Shown: in pieces, positions 48,290 through 56,252 of the stretch
How positions within the stretch are numbered: position 1 is the stretch's first letter
Layout: every line of letters starts with the position of its first letter
From: Bacteroidales bacterium UBA4333
GTDB lineage: Bacteria > Bacteroidota > Bacteroidia > Bacteroidales > Paludibacteraceae
Direction: 5' to 3'
Assembly: GCA_002394335.1 (NCBI GenBank)
Contig: DGTP01000003.1
Span: 247,659-311,658 of the forward strand
DNA: 64,000 nucleotides
Position numbers and translations under genes: made by a program
Notes under the pieces: model-generated
Database searches by the model: none
Seen by the model: the letters and a program-made list of their open reading frames with translations, nothing else
What the model was told of the DNA's origin: nothing

Positions 48290-49180
48290 TTAATATTTAT
48301 AGCAATTACATTTATGTTTTCTATAGTGGTTTTGAGAAAAACGAATACCGAGTTGCAATTGGATAGAATAAGAATACATCGTGTTTTTTACGTAATCTGT
48401 ATTGAGAATTGTACTATAATCATTCATAAAATAATGGAAAACAGCACTACCTTCTCTGTCATTACGGAAACCTAAAGGCGAATGTTGTGTTTTCAAATTT
48501 CTTATATTAAGTCCAGCATATAATCCACATAAAAACTCAATATTAGAACGTGTTGCAAAACACATATCAGCCGAAAACATCAGTGTGTAGGAATGTGCAT
48601 TATTAAAATTATATTTTGGTTTAAAATCCTTTTCTATATAAAATCCGTATTCATGAATATCCAGCATCAAATACCATCGGTCATAATTTCCTAGATGTTC
48701 AATTGTGCCATATGCACTTGTTTTTTGTGTTAACATCAAAGCATATGCAGCACCGGCTTTCAGGAGTAATCCACAAGATGGGGAAAAACGAAATTGAGTT
48801 TGTAAAGTTACCGGAAATTCTAAATAAAATGCTGTTTGTCTTTCTCTCCAGTCATATAAATTCAATTGATGATTATATCGTTCTCCATCCGTATCAATAA
48901 CATCATTCCAAAACAATGAGGTGTTTAATATTCCTGTAGAACCTATACATTGAAAATCAGTACCTATTCCTATTCCTACATTTTTATGAAAAAAGAATGC
49001 ATATTCAAATTCTGCTCCATAGGCAATACTTCCTTTAATTGTACCATTTTCTAATCCATAATCACTTTTACCATACCCTCCGCGTAGTAATAAAGTATAA
49101 TAACTTGTTGGTAAACTTTGACTTAGCAAAGGTAATGCTATTATACTAACAAACAAAAATATAAATAGTTTCTTTTTCAT
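48290..49180 (-). CDS. Outer-membrane beta-barrel protein, function unknown
   Basis: 296 aa: signal peptide ending LLSQ, then porin-like alternating strands (YYTLLLRGGYGKSDYGLENG, SIAYGAEFEYAFFFHKNVGI, FSPSCGLLLKAGAAYALML) and a terminal strand YSIQLQLGIRFSQNH followed by a short basic tail. Comparable to the 'outer membrane beta-barrel' (OMP_b-brl) families. Its ATG overlaps the stop of the T9SS-cargo gene at 49177-51300, so the pair is coupled. Confidence 0.75.
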   Translation of the reverse strand: MKKKLFIFLFVSIIALPLLSQSLPTSYYTLLLRGGYGKSDYGLENGTIKGSIAYGAEFEYAFFFHKNVGIGIGTDFQCIGSTGILNTSLFWNDVIDTDGERYNHQLNLYDWRERQTAFYLEFPVTLQTQFRFSPSCGLLLKAGAAYALMLTQKTSAYGTIEHLGNYDRWYLMLDIHEYGFYIEKDFKPKYNFNNAHSYTLMFSADMCFATRSNIEFLCGLYAGLNIRNLKTQHSPLGFRNDREGSAVFHYFMNDYSTILNTDYVKNTMYSYSIQLQLGIRFSQNHYRKHKCNCYKY

Positions 49181-51300
49181 AATGCTAATTTGTTTGTTTG
49201 TATAATATTGTCAGTTTCAGTAAATATTATATAAATGCCATGTGGAAGTTCATTGTATATTGCATTTATATTTTCCATAGAACCATTATAAATAAGTCTT
49301 CCACGACTATCATAGAGACGAATTTTGCTTGTTTTATCGTATGGTATGTCCGCACTACGTGGAATTTCAGAATAATCTAATGGACAAGCCCACTCTGTTG
49401 AACCGTCTTTAAGTGACAATTTAACGGAGAACATGCCGGATAGTCCTTCTGGGATATATAAATATTGTTTTGTTTGTCCCTCAATTATGGCACCATTGTT
49501 ATACCATTGATAACCAACATATTTACGGGAACTATTGTCGCAGAAAAGAACATTTGTCCATTTGGCATAAATAAGTCCGGAGATACAAGTTTCAGGTTCT
49601 GTTGGTGGTTCTGTCGGAGTACATGTTTCTATTGAAAATTGAAGTTGAAAAATGACACTATCGCACAAATTATTATGCAATGTATCGTAATACATTTTTT
49701 CCTCTGTTATTTTTTGTCCGTGCCATAAGAACGGAAGTAGTGTATCACACATACTGATGTACTCAAAAGAGTCTTTAGGCGTAGGACAAGGTTTTTGACA
49801 AACCGGTGCTGTAAAATTCAGATTATCGGAACATGTATTATCACCGGAAAAAGCAACTGATATAGAATGCATTTTTTCGTTTTTATAATCTATAGGTAAG
49901 TTCTCAAACAGGAATTGTAAAGGCGATACAGGATCAGTGAAAGTCAGACGGTTATTATCATCCAAGACGATATATAAATCTCCATCAGGATTATCAAAAT
50001 GCACCTCTCCTTGCAAAGTATATGTTCCGCTTTCACAATCAATATTTGTTTTTTCAATTTCAGAAAAACGAACGGAACATTCATTACAGTGTTTTACATA
50101 CACTTTGTGTAAACAGGAATATTCTTCAACTTCGGAGAAAAAGACATCATCTATTGCAAAATCATTTCCTCCTCCGGCTGTTTGGAAATTAAGCAATGTT
50201 ATTGTAGCATTTGTGGCATTGCCGGAATTCCAGTAAGTATATAATTGTGTCCACACATATTCTCCTCCGGACGGACTGACAACACCCCCTAAAACTTCTC
50301 CATTTACAGAAAATTGTAATTGTGCCAAATTTCCATTTGCCCATGCCATTACCCAAGCGGAGAAAACATAAGTGGTATTAGGCTTAATGTTATCTATAGT
50401 TACAGACCATACTCGTTTTGAAGGGTCATTTCCTCCATTAAAAGCCATGCAGTGTCCACGGGCATCACCATATGTATGGTCGTATCCACCAAGCGGATGC
50501 ATAGAGTGAACTTTACCAATATCATCTGTTATAGTGTAAAGACCTGTAGGGAAAAGAGCATCTGTCGTTGTCGGGGCAATGTATGAATAATCAGAGACAA
50601 ATCCTGTATTTCCTTGTTCGAAATCGGGGTTTGGAACTAGATTGTTCACTAACCGGACGCCCTTGAAATAATAATAAACCGTATCGTTCTTTAAATCAGG
50701 GAGATTAACGGTTGAACGTGCATCACGGGTAGGTATTCGGCTCCATGTTCCGTTGTGATAATCAAACCACTGTAGATTTACAAATTCATCTTTTTCGAAT
50801 GGATTTATCTGTAAAGTGCTTGTTTCTTCCACACAAACTTCAGAAATAGAAATGCTGTCAGCAGTAGTTGGTTTGCCAACCGGCATAGGGAGAAAGTTGA
50901 GCCATAACCCTCCTTCTGTGCTTTCATTACATCGCCCTCCATTTTCACATAGCACCCTGAACAAAGGGTAGCTGCCACACCATTCCAGCCGGTCAGTTTG
51001 TTTCTCAATCTGATTGATTCCGTTGTTATGGCAGCGGAATGTAACATAATCCCACACTCCGGCAGGAGCAGTCACTTCCCATACATAGGGATCATTAGGC
51101 ACAGGAGACATCTGTACTACACTACTATTGTTATTTTCTTTTTGAAAGAACTCTGCCGAAAAAGCAGTGTAGTTAGACCATACCGAAGAAACATCCAAAT
51201 ACAATATTGTTCCGCCTGATATTGCCGTGCAAAATCCTTGCATAGGAAATAGCACAGCAATACAAATCAGAAATATATATTTGAAATATCGGTTTCCCAT
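49177..51300 (-). CDS. Large secreted surface protein with a T9SS type A-like sorting tail
   Basis: 707 aa: signal peptide ending GFCTA, N-terminal beta domain (AISGGTILYLDVSSVWSNYT), an Ig-like region, a carbohydrate-binding-like module beginning NLVPNPDFEQGNTGFV (residues ~220-395), Cys-containing spacer, and the last ~75 residues IRLYDSRGRLIYNGSMENIN ... ELPHGIYIIFTETDN, the pattern of T9SS sorting domains (Y-D--G-L---...LP-GIYI). It should cross the outer membrane by T9SS, consistent with porX at 21 kb. Ligand unknown. Confidence 0.82.
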   Translation of the reverse strand: MGNRYFKYIFLICIAVLFPMQGFCTAISGGTILYLDVSSVWSNYTAFSAEFFQKENNNSSVVQMSPVPNDPYVWEVTAPAGVWDYVTFRCHNNGINQIEKQTDRLEWCGSYPLFRVLCENGGRCNESTEGGLWLNFLPMPVGKPTTADSISISEVCVEETSTLQINPFEKDEFVNLQWFDYHNGTWSRIPTRDARSTVNLPDLKNDTVYYYFKGVRLVNNLVPNPDFEQGNTGFVSDYSYIAPTTTDALFPTGLYTITDDIGKVHSMHPLGGYDHTYGDARGHCMAFNGGNDPSKRVWSVTIDNIKPNTTYVFSAWVMAWANGNLAQLQFSVNGEVLGGVVSPSGGEYVWTQLYTYWNSGNATNATITLLNFQTAGGGNDFAIDDVFFSEVEEYSCLHKVYVKHCNECSVRFSEIEKTNIDCESGTYTLQGEVHFDNPDGDLYIVLDDNNRLTFTDPVSPLQFLFENLPIDYKNEKMHSISVAFSGDNTCSDNLNFTAPVCQKPCPTPKDSFEYISMCDTLLPFLWHGQKITEEKMYYDTLHNNLCDSVIFQLQFSIETCTPTEPPTEPETCISGLIYAKWTNVLFCDNSSRKYVGYQWYNNGAIIEGQTKQYLYIPEGLSGMFSVKLSLKDGSTEWACPLDYSEIPRSADIPYDKTSKIRLYDSRGRLIYNGSMENINAIYNELPHGIYIIFTETDNIIQTNKLAL

Positions 51301-51309
51301 AGTGTTTAA

Positions 51310-52242
51310 TTAGTTAGATACGGAAATAGGTTGAATATTAAAGTTTTTCCAGTTCTCATTGTTTTTATATTCATCAACACTTTCTGCCGGCACATAAACA
51401 TTTAATACATCATTATTGACAAAAAAGCTTTGGTTTAATTTGGGAGGAGTAATGGCAAAACAAGTAATATTCGTGATGTTATTACATGCATAAAAGGCAG
51501 CCCATCCTATATTAGTTACCTTAGCGCCAATTATAATTTTTTCCAAACCAGAGCAATAATCAAAAGCCTGTGATTCGATATCTGTGACATTATCACCTAT
51601 TTTACATTCTTTTAAATTAGTACACCATTGAAATGCAGACGGACCAATATTTGTAACAGATGGACCAAAATCAATACTATCTAACTTATCACAATAACCA
51701 AAGGCACTAAAATTAATAGATTTCACCTTGTTTCCAAGTATGCAGCACCTAAGATTCTTACATCCATGAAAGGCGCTTCTGCTTATTTCACCACTTGGAA
51801 TAACTATTGTGTCAATAGCACATCCGCTACAAGCATACTCCTCAATCATTTTTAGGCTACTGGGAAGTGATATTTTAGTTAAATAATTTAGTTCAGAAAA
51901 AGAACGTGATCCTAAATATGTAACTCCATCTTCTACTCTGGCTGAAACAATCTTGAAATCCTTATCTTCTAATTTTTTCCAAGGGGCATTGTACGACGGA
52001 CCAAAACTCCTCATAGCTCCTTGACCATACACAACAATGCTTAAATCATAACCATTTGCATATACTTTGTATTTAACATTGTCTCCTCTCTCCCCACAAG
52101 AGCCTTCTAATACTACATTTTCTTCCGAAAATTCCTGTTCGGTAGTAGTAGGTTTTTCGGGCTCGTTTTTAGTGCCGTCGCATGAGTTTAGCGTTACAAT
52201 TAAAAAACAAGCTGCAAATAATAGTAGAAAGTTTTTTCTCAT
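51310..52242 (-). CDS. BspA-like leucine-rich-repeat surface lipoprotein
   Basis: 310 aa: lipobox in FLIVTLNSC (Cys about residue 21), Thr/Glu-rich spacer, a beta domain, then six to seven BspA-type LRR_5 units (YLTKISLPSSLKMIEEYACS, CDKLDSIDFGPSVTNIGPSA, CSGLEKIIIGAKVTNIGWAA) and the usual capping phrase LNVYVPAESVDEYKNNENWK. BspA-like proteins mediate adhesion. First gene after the structured leader (52393-52692); leader motif copy 2 lies 28 bp upstream of the ATG. Confidence 0.88.
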   Translation of the reverse strand: MRKNFLLLFAACFLIVTLNSCDGTKNEPEKPTTTEQEFSEENVVLEGSCGERGDNVKYKVYANGYDLSIVVYGQGAMRSFGPSYNAPWKKLEDKDFKIVSARVEDGVTYLGSRSFSELNYLTKISLPSSLKMIEEYACSGCAIDTIVIPSGEISRSAFHGCKNLRCCILGNKVKSINFSAFGYCDKLDSIDFGPSVTNIGPSAFQWCTNLKECKIGDNVTDIESQAFDYCSGLEKIIIGAKVTNIGWAAFYACNNITNITCFAITPPKLNQSFFVNNDVLNVYVPAESVDEYKNNENWKNFNIQPISVSN

Positions 52243-52270
52243 AGTAGTATGAATTTATAAGTGTTATTTG

Positions 52271-52300
52271 CCTACTCTTTATCGGATTTTCGGCGGTTTC
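52271..52300 (-). repeat. Leader motif, copy 2
   Basis: Matches 48252-48281; positioned just upstream of the BspA-like gene. Confidence 0.8.
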
Positions 52301-52383
52301 CGTTATATAGTTAACATGTATCCTATATCATTTTTGCTATTCTATAAGCCCCAACTATTATAGAAAAATGCACAAATAAAAAA

Positions 52384-52413
52384 GCGGAGCTGCAATATTG
52401 CTGTTCCGCTATC
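52384..52413 (-). terminator. Terminator of the leader RNA
   Basis: Minus strand: AGCGGA-ACAGCAATATTGCAGC-TCCGCT followed by TTTTT (52383-52378 region). Confidence 0.7.
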
Positions 52414-52692
52414 TGAGGCTCTCGCATTGCCTTAATCCTGAACAAACAACACCGAAGCCCACGCCATATGCATATATAATTACGCACATGACGCGCGCAC
52501 CATTATATACACCTGTGAGCATCTTAGTGCTGCAATGCTTTGAGGATAAAGAGAATTTGCGAGATTCCAGATAGCCAAAACAAAGCGCTTAAGACGCCTT
52601 TTTAATATGTCCTCCTGTTTAACGTCTGAGAGCTGACGGTATTATATTTTCTTACTTACAAAACTATTCTATCTATTTTGCCGTTTCAATTC
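52388..52692 (-). ncRNA. Candidate structured leader RNA (about 300 nt) ending in a terminator
   Basis: Minus strand, from the promoter at 52699-52730 to an AGCGGA/TCCGCT hairpin with T run (52413-52384). Long-range pairing is visible: GCTATCTG...CAGATAGC and TCTCGC...GCGAGA with an internal loop, plus smaller hairpins (e.g. TATAAT/ATTATA). I remember similar sequence recurring in Bacteroidales genomes but cannot name a family. It could be a stand-alone RNA or an attenuating leader of the BspA-like gene. Confidence 0.55.
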
Positions 52693-52698
52693 CGAGTG

Positions 52699-52730
52699 CA
52701 AAGTTACTACTTTTTTCTGAAATACGCAAA
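52699..52730 (-). promoter_or_regulatory. Promoter of the leader RNA / surface-protein block
   Basis: Minus strand: TTTGCGTAT (-33, 52730-52727), 20 bp, TAACTTTG (-7, 52706-52699), immediately after the PAP2 stop codon. Confidence 0.8.
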
Positions 52731-52738
52731 TTTATTTC

Positions 52739-53446
52739 TTATTTCTTTTTCTTCTTGAATTCCTTTTGGGCTTTTTTGAGTTGCTTGAGGTAAGCTTTGC
52801 TGGTGTGGAGGCGGGCAAAAGCCGCAGCAGCTACCAGACGAGCTGCATCTACATCGCTTTGCCAATGATAACCGGCTATGACACGGCTCTGGCCATATTC
52901 AAAACCCTCCTTCAATATGGCATTTTCCGCTTGAGGATTGATCTCGCAGAGAATCAATGCCGTAGTCCAACCCAAGGTCGTATGACCCGACGGATACGAA
53001 CCGTTATGCCGGAGCTCCTCCTCGTCTTCGGGTACCAGAGTCGGTTCGTCGAAGAACATATACGGACGGCGGCGCATATACTTGTTTTTGGCAATCTTAC
53101 AGCCATAATCAGCCGTCTTGTTAGCATCGGTAAGCAGTTTCCATAGTTGCGGGGTGTTCGTCTCTGAGATCTCTACACCCATCACCGGCGAGAAGATAAC
53201 AGCCATACGACGGATGCTGTATTCGGCATCGAGGCGCGCTTTCTCGCCGCGCGGTGTGGCACGAAGACTCTTGCCCCAACGGTACTGCGCCGTGTCATAG
53301 GCAAAACGCATCTCGTTGCTGTCAGGAGGCGTCGGCAGATAGCGGGTGGCATCAGGCATATCTTCCACTGAGAAATACGGATGCGGCTTCTGCGCCATCA
53401 GCGTGACAGAAGCCAGAACAAAGAGAATAAAAACAGTCTTTTTCAT
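52739..53446 (-). CDS. Class A (PAP2-type) acid phosphatase
   Basis: 235 aa exported enzyme (signal peptide ending TLMAQ). The three phosphatase motifs are seen: KNKYMRRRPY (KxxxxxxRP, about residue 122), YPSGHTTLGW (PSGH) and SRVIAGYHWQSDVDAA (SRxxxxxHxxxD). It removes phosphate from periplasmic organic phosphates. Lysine-rich tail FKKKKK. Lies 6 bp after the pectate lyase stop, so cotranscribed. Confidence 0.92.
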   Translation of the reverse strand: MKKTVFILFVLASVTLMAQKPHPYFSVEDMPDATRYLPTPPDSNEMRFAYDTAQYRWGKSLRATPRGEKARLDAEYSIRRMAVIFSPVMGVEISETNTPQLWKLLTDANKTADYGCKIAKNKYMRRRPYMFFDEPTLVPEDEEELRHNGSYPSGHTTLGWTTALILCEINPQAENAILKEGFEYGQSRVIAGYHWQSDVDAARLVAAAAFARLHTSKAYLKQLKKAQKEFKKKKK

Positions 53447-53452
53447 ATGATT

Positions 53453-55108
53453 TTATCGGATTAGTGTGCCGGTGATGTAATAGGTTTTACCATCACGGAG
53501 GATATAGATTTGTCCGTCTTTTATGTATTTCGAAGCCTGTGGCAGATAATCAATGCGCGAAGTGCCGGTAGCAGCTGGATACGTGAGGTTGATTGCATAG
53601 ATATTGATTCCGCTGTTGGCGCTGCCGAGGTAGATGGTGGTAGCCGGTCCCTGGTATTGATATTGCTCTTTGGCGGCTGATGCACCGAGTGCCGGTAGTG
53701 TGGCAACAGGCGTACCGCTATAGCTGCCGGTGTAGATATTGAGGGTTCTGTCAGAAGTCGAATTGGCGGAGATGAGATAGACATCTATCGTGCAGTCGCC
53801 CTTGACATCAAAACTCAGGCTACGTACCTCTTCCGAGCCGGAACCACCTGTCTTGAGCACATGGGTGAACTTGACACCACTGATCTCTTTTTCGCTCTCG
53901 GCAATAGTCATAGACTTGGAAGACGAAGCATGGATTGTAAGCCCGTTGACAGTGGTATTGGATGTGATATTGCCCAAGGAGTTAAATTCCGAAGTAGAGA
54001 AATTCCAAGTCAGATCGCTTGTGATAACCGGTTCCGGATCCGGCTTCTCTTCTTCTCCGCTATCGCATGGGGAAGATATCTTGCCATCGGTAGTAACGGT
54101 CAGCGTAGCCCCTGCGCCGCAGGTAGCGGAAGTGACAACCTCTTTCGCCTCAGCATAAGTCAAAGCGGTATAGGAATAAGAAGGCGTGAGTACGGTGCGG
54201 TTGCTGATGTCACTCAGTCCGCCTTTCTTGGCATACGAGGAGACATATTTCACGCCGTTGGTACCATTGTAGTTCTGGTAAAAAATCTTTTTGGCTTCCA
54301 AGTTGACATCAAAATAACAGCCCTCGACATAGGCATCGGCATTCTCGGGACCGATACAATAATCGGAAACAGAGGAGTTCCAATAGCAGTTCAGAAAATG
54401 CAGCGACGCATTACGGCAACGTACCATACGTTGTTTGCATCCCTCACCCCACCAGCAGTAAGCCCAGGTGAAGTTATAGGTGCCGTCGGCGGGTTTGTCG
54501 CTGCCGCCGGAACCCAAGAGATTGGTGAAGCGATGGTCGTCCGCACCACCCGGTCCTCCGGCTTTAGGAGCTTTGTCGTAGTGGAACTTGCACCAGCTGA
54601 CGGTAACATTATCGGTCTTCCCTTTGTTATCAAAATTACCGTCGCAGCCGTCGGCAAAATCGCAGTGGTCCACCCATGCCTTGGTGACGCCGTCGAAACA
54701 GAGCAGGTCGTTGCCATCGCAGTCATACGCGCCGGGACCGACAAAAGTGATATTACGGATGATGATATTAGACGAGTTTTTGATATACAGAATACCCGAA
54801 TTGGTGGCATCCTGTTTATCGCTGCTGAGTGTCACGCCGGGTAATGCCATGATGGTGATATTACTCATGTCCTGAAGAGAAACCATCTTGCTGACCTTAA
54901 AGGACTGGGTGATGACAGCCACTTTGTTTTTCGACCCGCTGAGGGCTTCCAACTCGCCGGAGTTCTTGACAAGAACTGGTGTAGCTGTTCCGCCTCCGGT
55001 GGCTGAATGGCCATATCCGAAAGCCGACGTAGCACAATAATTGACAGCCCCAAGAGCAGCTGCAGTTGTAATGCTGATTGCTAAAAATAATAAACGGAAT
55101 TGGTTCAT
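53453..55108 (-). CDS. Secreted pectate lyase (PL1) with a C-terminal module and T9SS-like tail
   Basis: 551 aa: signal sequence, then parallel beta-helix of polysaccharide lyase family 1 (NSGILYIKNSSNIIIRNITF, DGVTKAWVDHCDFADGCDGN, KTDNVTVSWCKFHYDKAPKA, GPGGADDHRFTN, HFLNCYWNSSVSDYC), covering residues ~25-330. A Pro/Glu linker (EEEKPDPEP) leads to a beta-sandwich module (~360-505), and the end YIKDGQIYILRDGKTYYITG has the form of T9SS C-terminal tails in this group. It should cleave polygalacturonate at the cell surface or outside. Downstream of an EEP gene in the same transcript. Confidence 0.9.
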   Translation of the reverse strand: MNQFRLLFLAISITTAAALGAVNYCATSAFGYGHSATGGGTATPVLVKNSGELEALSGSKNKVAVITQSFKVSKMVSLQDMSNITIMALPGVTLSSDKQDATNSGILYIKNSSNIIIRNITFVGPGAYDCDGNDLLCFDGVTKAWVDHCDFADGCDGNFDNKGKTDNVTVSWCKFHYDKAPKAGGPGGADDHRFTNLLGSGGSDKPADGTYNFTWAYCWWGEGCKQRMVRCRNASLHFLNCYWNSSVSDYCIGPENADAYVEGCYFDVNLEAKKIFYQNYNGTNGVKYVSSYAKKGGLSDISNRTVLTPSYSYTALTYAEAKEVVTSATCGAGATLTVTTDGKISSPCDSGEEEKPDPEPVITSDLTWNFSTSEFNSLGNITSNTTVNGLTIHASSSKSMTIAESEKEISGVKFTHVLKTGGSGSEEVRSLSFDVKGDCTIDVYLISANSTSDRTLNIYTGSYSGTPVATLPALGASAAKEQYQYQGPATTIYLGSANSGINIYAINLTYPAATGTSRIDYLPQASKYIKDGQIYILRDGKTYYITGTLIR

Positions 55109-55134
55109 ATGTATATTTCCTTTTTGATTTTTCT

Positions 55135-56070
55135 TTATTTGCCTTCTCTCCTGTCCTGCTCGATATCTAAAATGACAGGCAGGTGGTCAGAATAGCCGTT
55201 CTGGTAGCGGTAGGCTATATAGGTACGTTTGGGTTTGAACCCCATATATTTATTGTCCTCCTCCAAGATTATCTCCCCGGCATAGATTCTTGCGTGGCTG
55301 ATTGCCTCCAGTGCCGGAGAGGTGTAAAACTGGTCCAGGCAACTCCACATTCCCTGGTATTTATGCGTCCCCCTAACCTGTGCCCCCTTCTCCGGTTCCC
55401 GGTAACTTACACCCCGTAACCCATCCCCTGTAATCCGTAACCTCTCACCGTTCATATCTCCCATGACGATGATTCGGGCATTCGGGGCGGTGGCATAAAT
55501 ACTGTCTATGGTATGCTGCAGCACCTCTTGTGCAGCTCGTCTCTTCCATTCGCTCTCAGCAGCACCGCCTCGTTGTGAAGGCAGATGGCATACAAGCAGA
55601 TGCAAAGTGTCGCTCTTGTCCACCAGAGCCGAGACGTAGAGGATATCTCTGGTACTCTGTGCACCCAGATTAACCGGTATGGCTCTGGTACGGAGAGTGT
55701 CGATCCGCTCGGTTTTGTAGATGAGTGCTACATCTATTCCGCGCCTGTCTGGACTCTCATAGTGCACAAAATCATATGCTTTATATCGCATTGTGTGGCA
55801 TAACTGCCGTACTACTTCGGCGTTTTCTACCTCGCAAAGACCTACCATATCTACCCCATCCCATTGACCTATTATAGTCAGCACTTTGGCGATATTATGG
55901 ACTTTTTGGTGGTATCGGCTGTATGTCCATCTCCGTTCGCCATCGGGTGTCCATTCCAGATCGTCTGTTTCCATCCATCTTCCTTCTGCCGGCAGATAAA
56001 CGCTGTCATGGGCAGGATGGAAGAGGTTTTCTACATTATAACTGACTATTCGCAACGGCTTTGCGGACAT
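55135..56070 (-). CDS. Endonuclease/exonuclease/phosphatase-family hydrolase, probably exported
   Basis: At least 311 aa. DNase I-like core: LRIVSYNVENLFHP, LCEVENAEVV (metal Glu), GIDVALIYKTERI, LLVCHLPSQRGG, IIVMGDMNGE and YSDHLPVILD (catalytic His). The first ATG in frame is 56070, but the frame upstream encodes a good signal peptide (KKTIIILFFLLAGLEIMSAK), whose natural start would be an ACG codon at 56121, just after the promoter. An atypical stretch LRITGDGLRGVSYREPEKGA (around 55385-55445) is encoded by GTTACGG-like DNA repeats. 26 bp upstream of the pectate lyase gene. Confidence 0.85.
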   Translation of the reverse strand: MSAKPLRIVSYNVENLFHPAHDSVYLPAEGRWMETDDLEWTPDGERRWTYSRYHQKVHNIAKVLTIIGQWDGVDMVGLCEVENAEVVRQLCHTMRYKAYDFVHYESPDRRGIDVALIYKTERIDTLRTRAIPVNLGAQSTRDILYVSALVDKSDTLHLLVCHLPSQRGGAAESEWKRRAAQEVLQHTIDSIYATAPNARIIVMGDMNGERLRITGDGLRGVSYREPEKGAQVRGTHKYQGMWSCLDQFYTSPALEAISHARIYAGEIILEEDNKYMGFKPKRTYIAYRYQNGYSDHLPVILDIEQDRREGK

Positions 56071-56129
56071 TATTTCTAAGCCCGCCAAAAGGAAAAACAG
56101 TATGATAATCGTCTTTTTCGTTTTCGGCG

Positions 56130-56161
56130 CAAAGATAGCAAAAAAAAATGTATTACGCAAA
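56130..56161 (-). promoter_or_regulatory. Promoter of the EEP-pectate lyase-PAP2 operon
   Basis: Minus strand: TTTGCGTAA (-33, 56161-56158), 20 bp, TATCTTTG (-7, 56137-56130). Confidence 0.8.
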
Positions 56162-56176
56162 TAATATTAGAAATTG

Positions 56177-56208
56177 TTTGCATAATTGTAAAAAAAATCG
56201 TATCTTTG
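56177..56208 (+). promoter_or_regulatory. susC-like promoter
   Basis: TTTGCATAA (-33 at 56177), 20 bp, TATCTTTG (-7 at 56201-56208). Back to back with the EEP promoter. Confidence 0.82.
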
Positions 56209-56210
56209 CA

Positions 56211-56250
56211 CCCGAATTACAATATTAATACCCGAATTACAATACTAATA
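56211..56250 (+). repeat. 20-bp tandem duplication in the susC-like leader
   Basis: CCCGAATTACAATATTAATA (56211-56230) is followed by CCCGAATTACAATACTAATA (56231-56250); one mismatch. It fills the leader between promoter and start codon. Confidence 0.9.
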
Positions 56251-56252
56251 AC

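Noticed and set aside
52440..52600. Small protein-coding frame inside the leader RNA
   Set aside because: A frame of about 40 codons exists but has no proper start, and the region shows RNA pairing with promoter and terminator.
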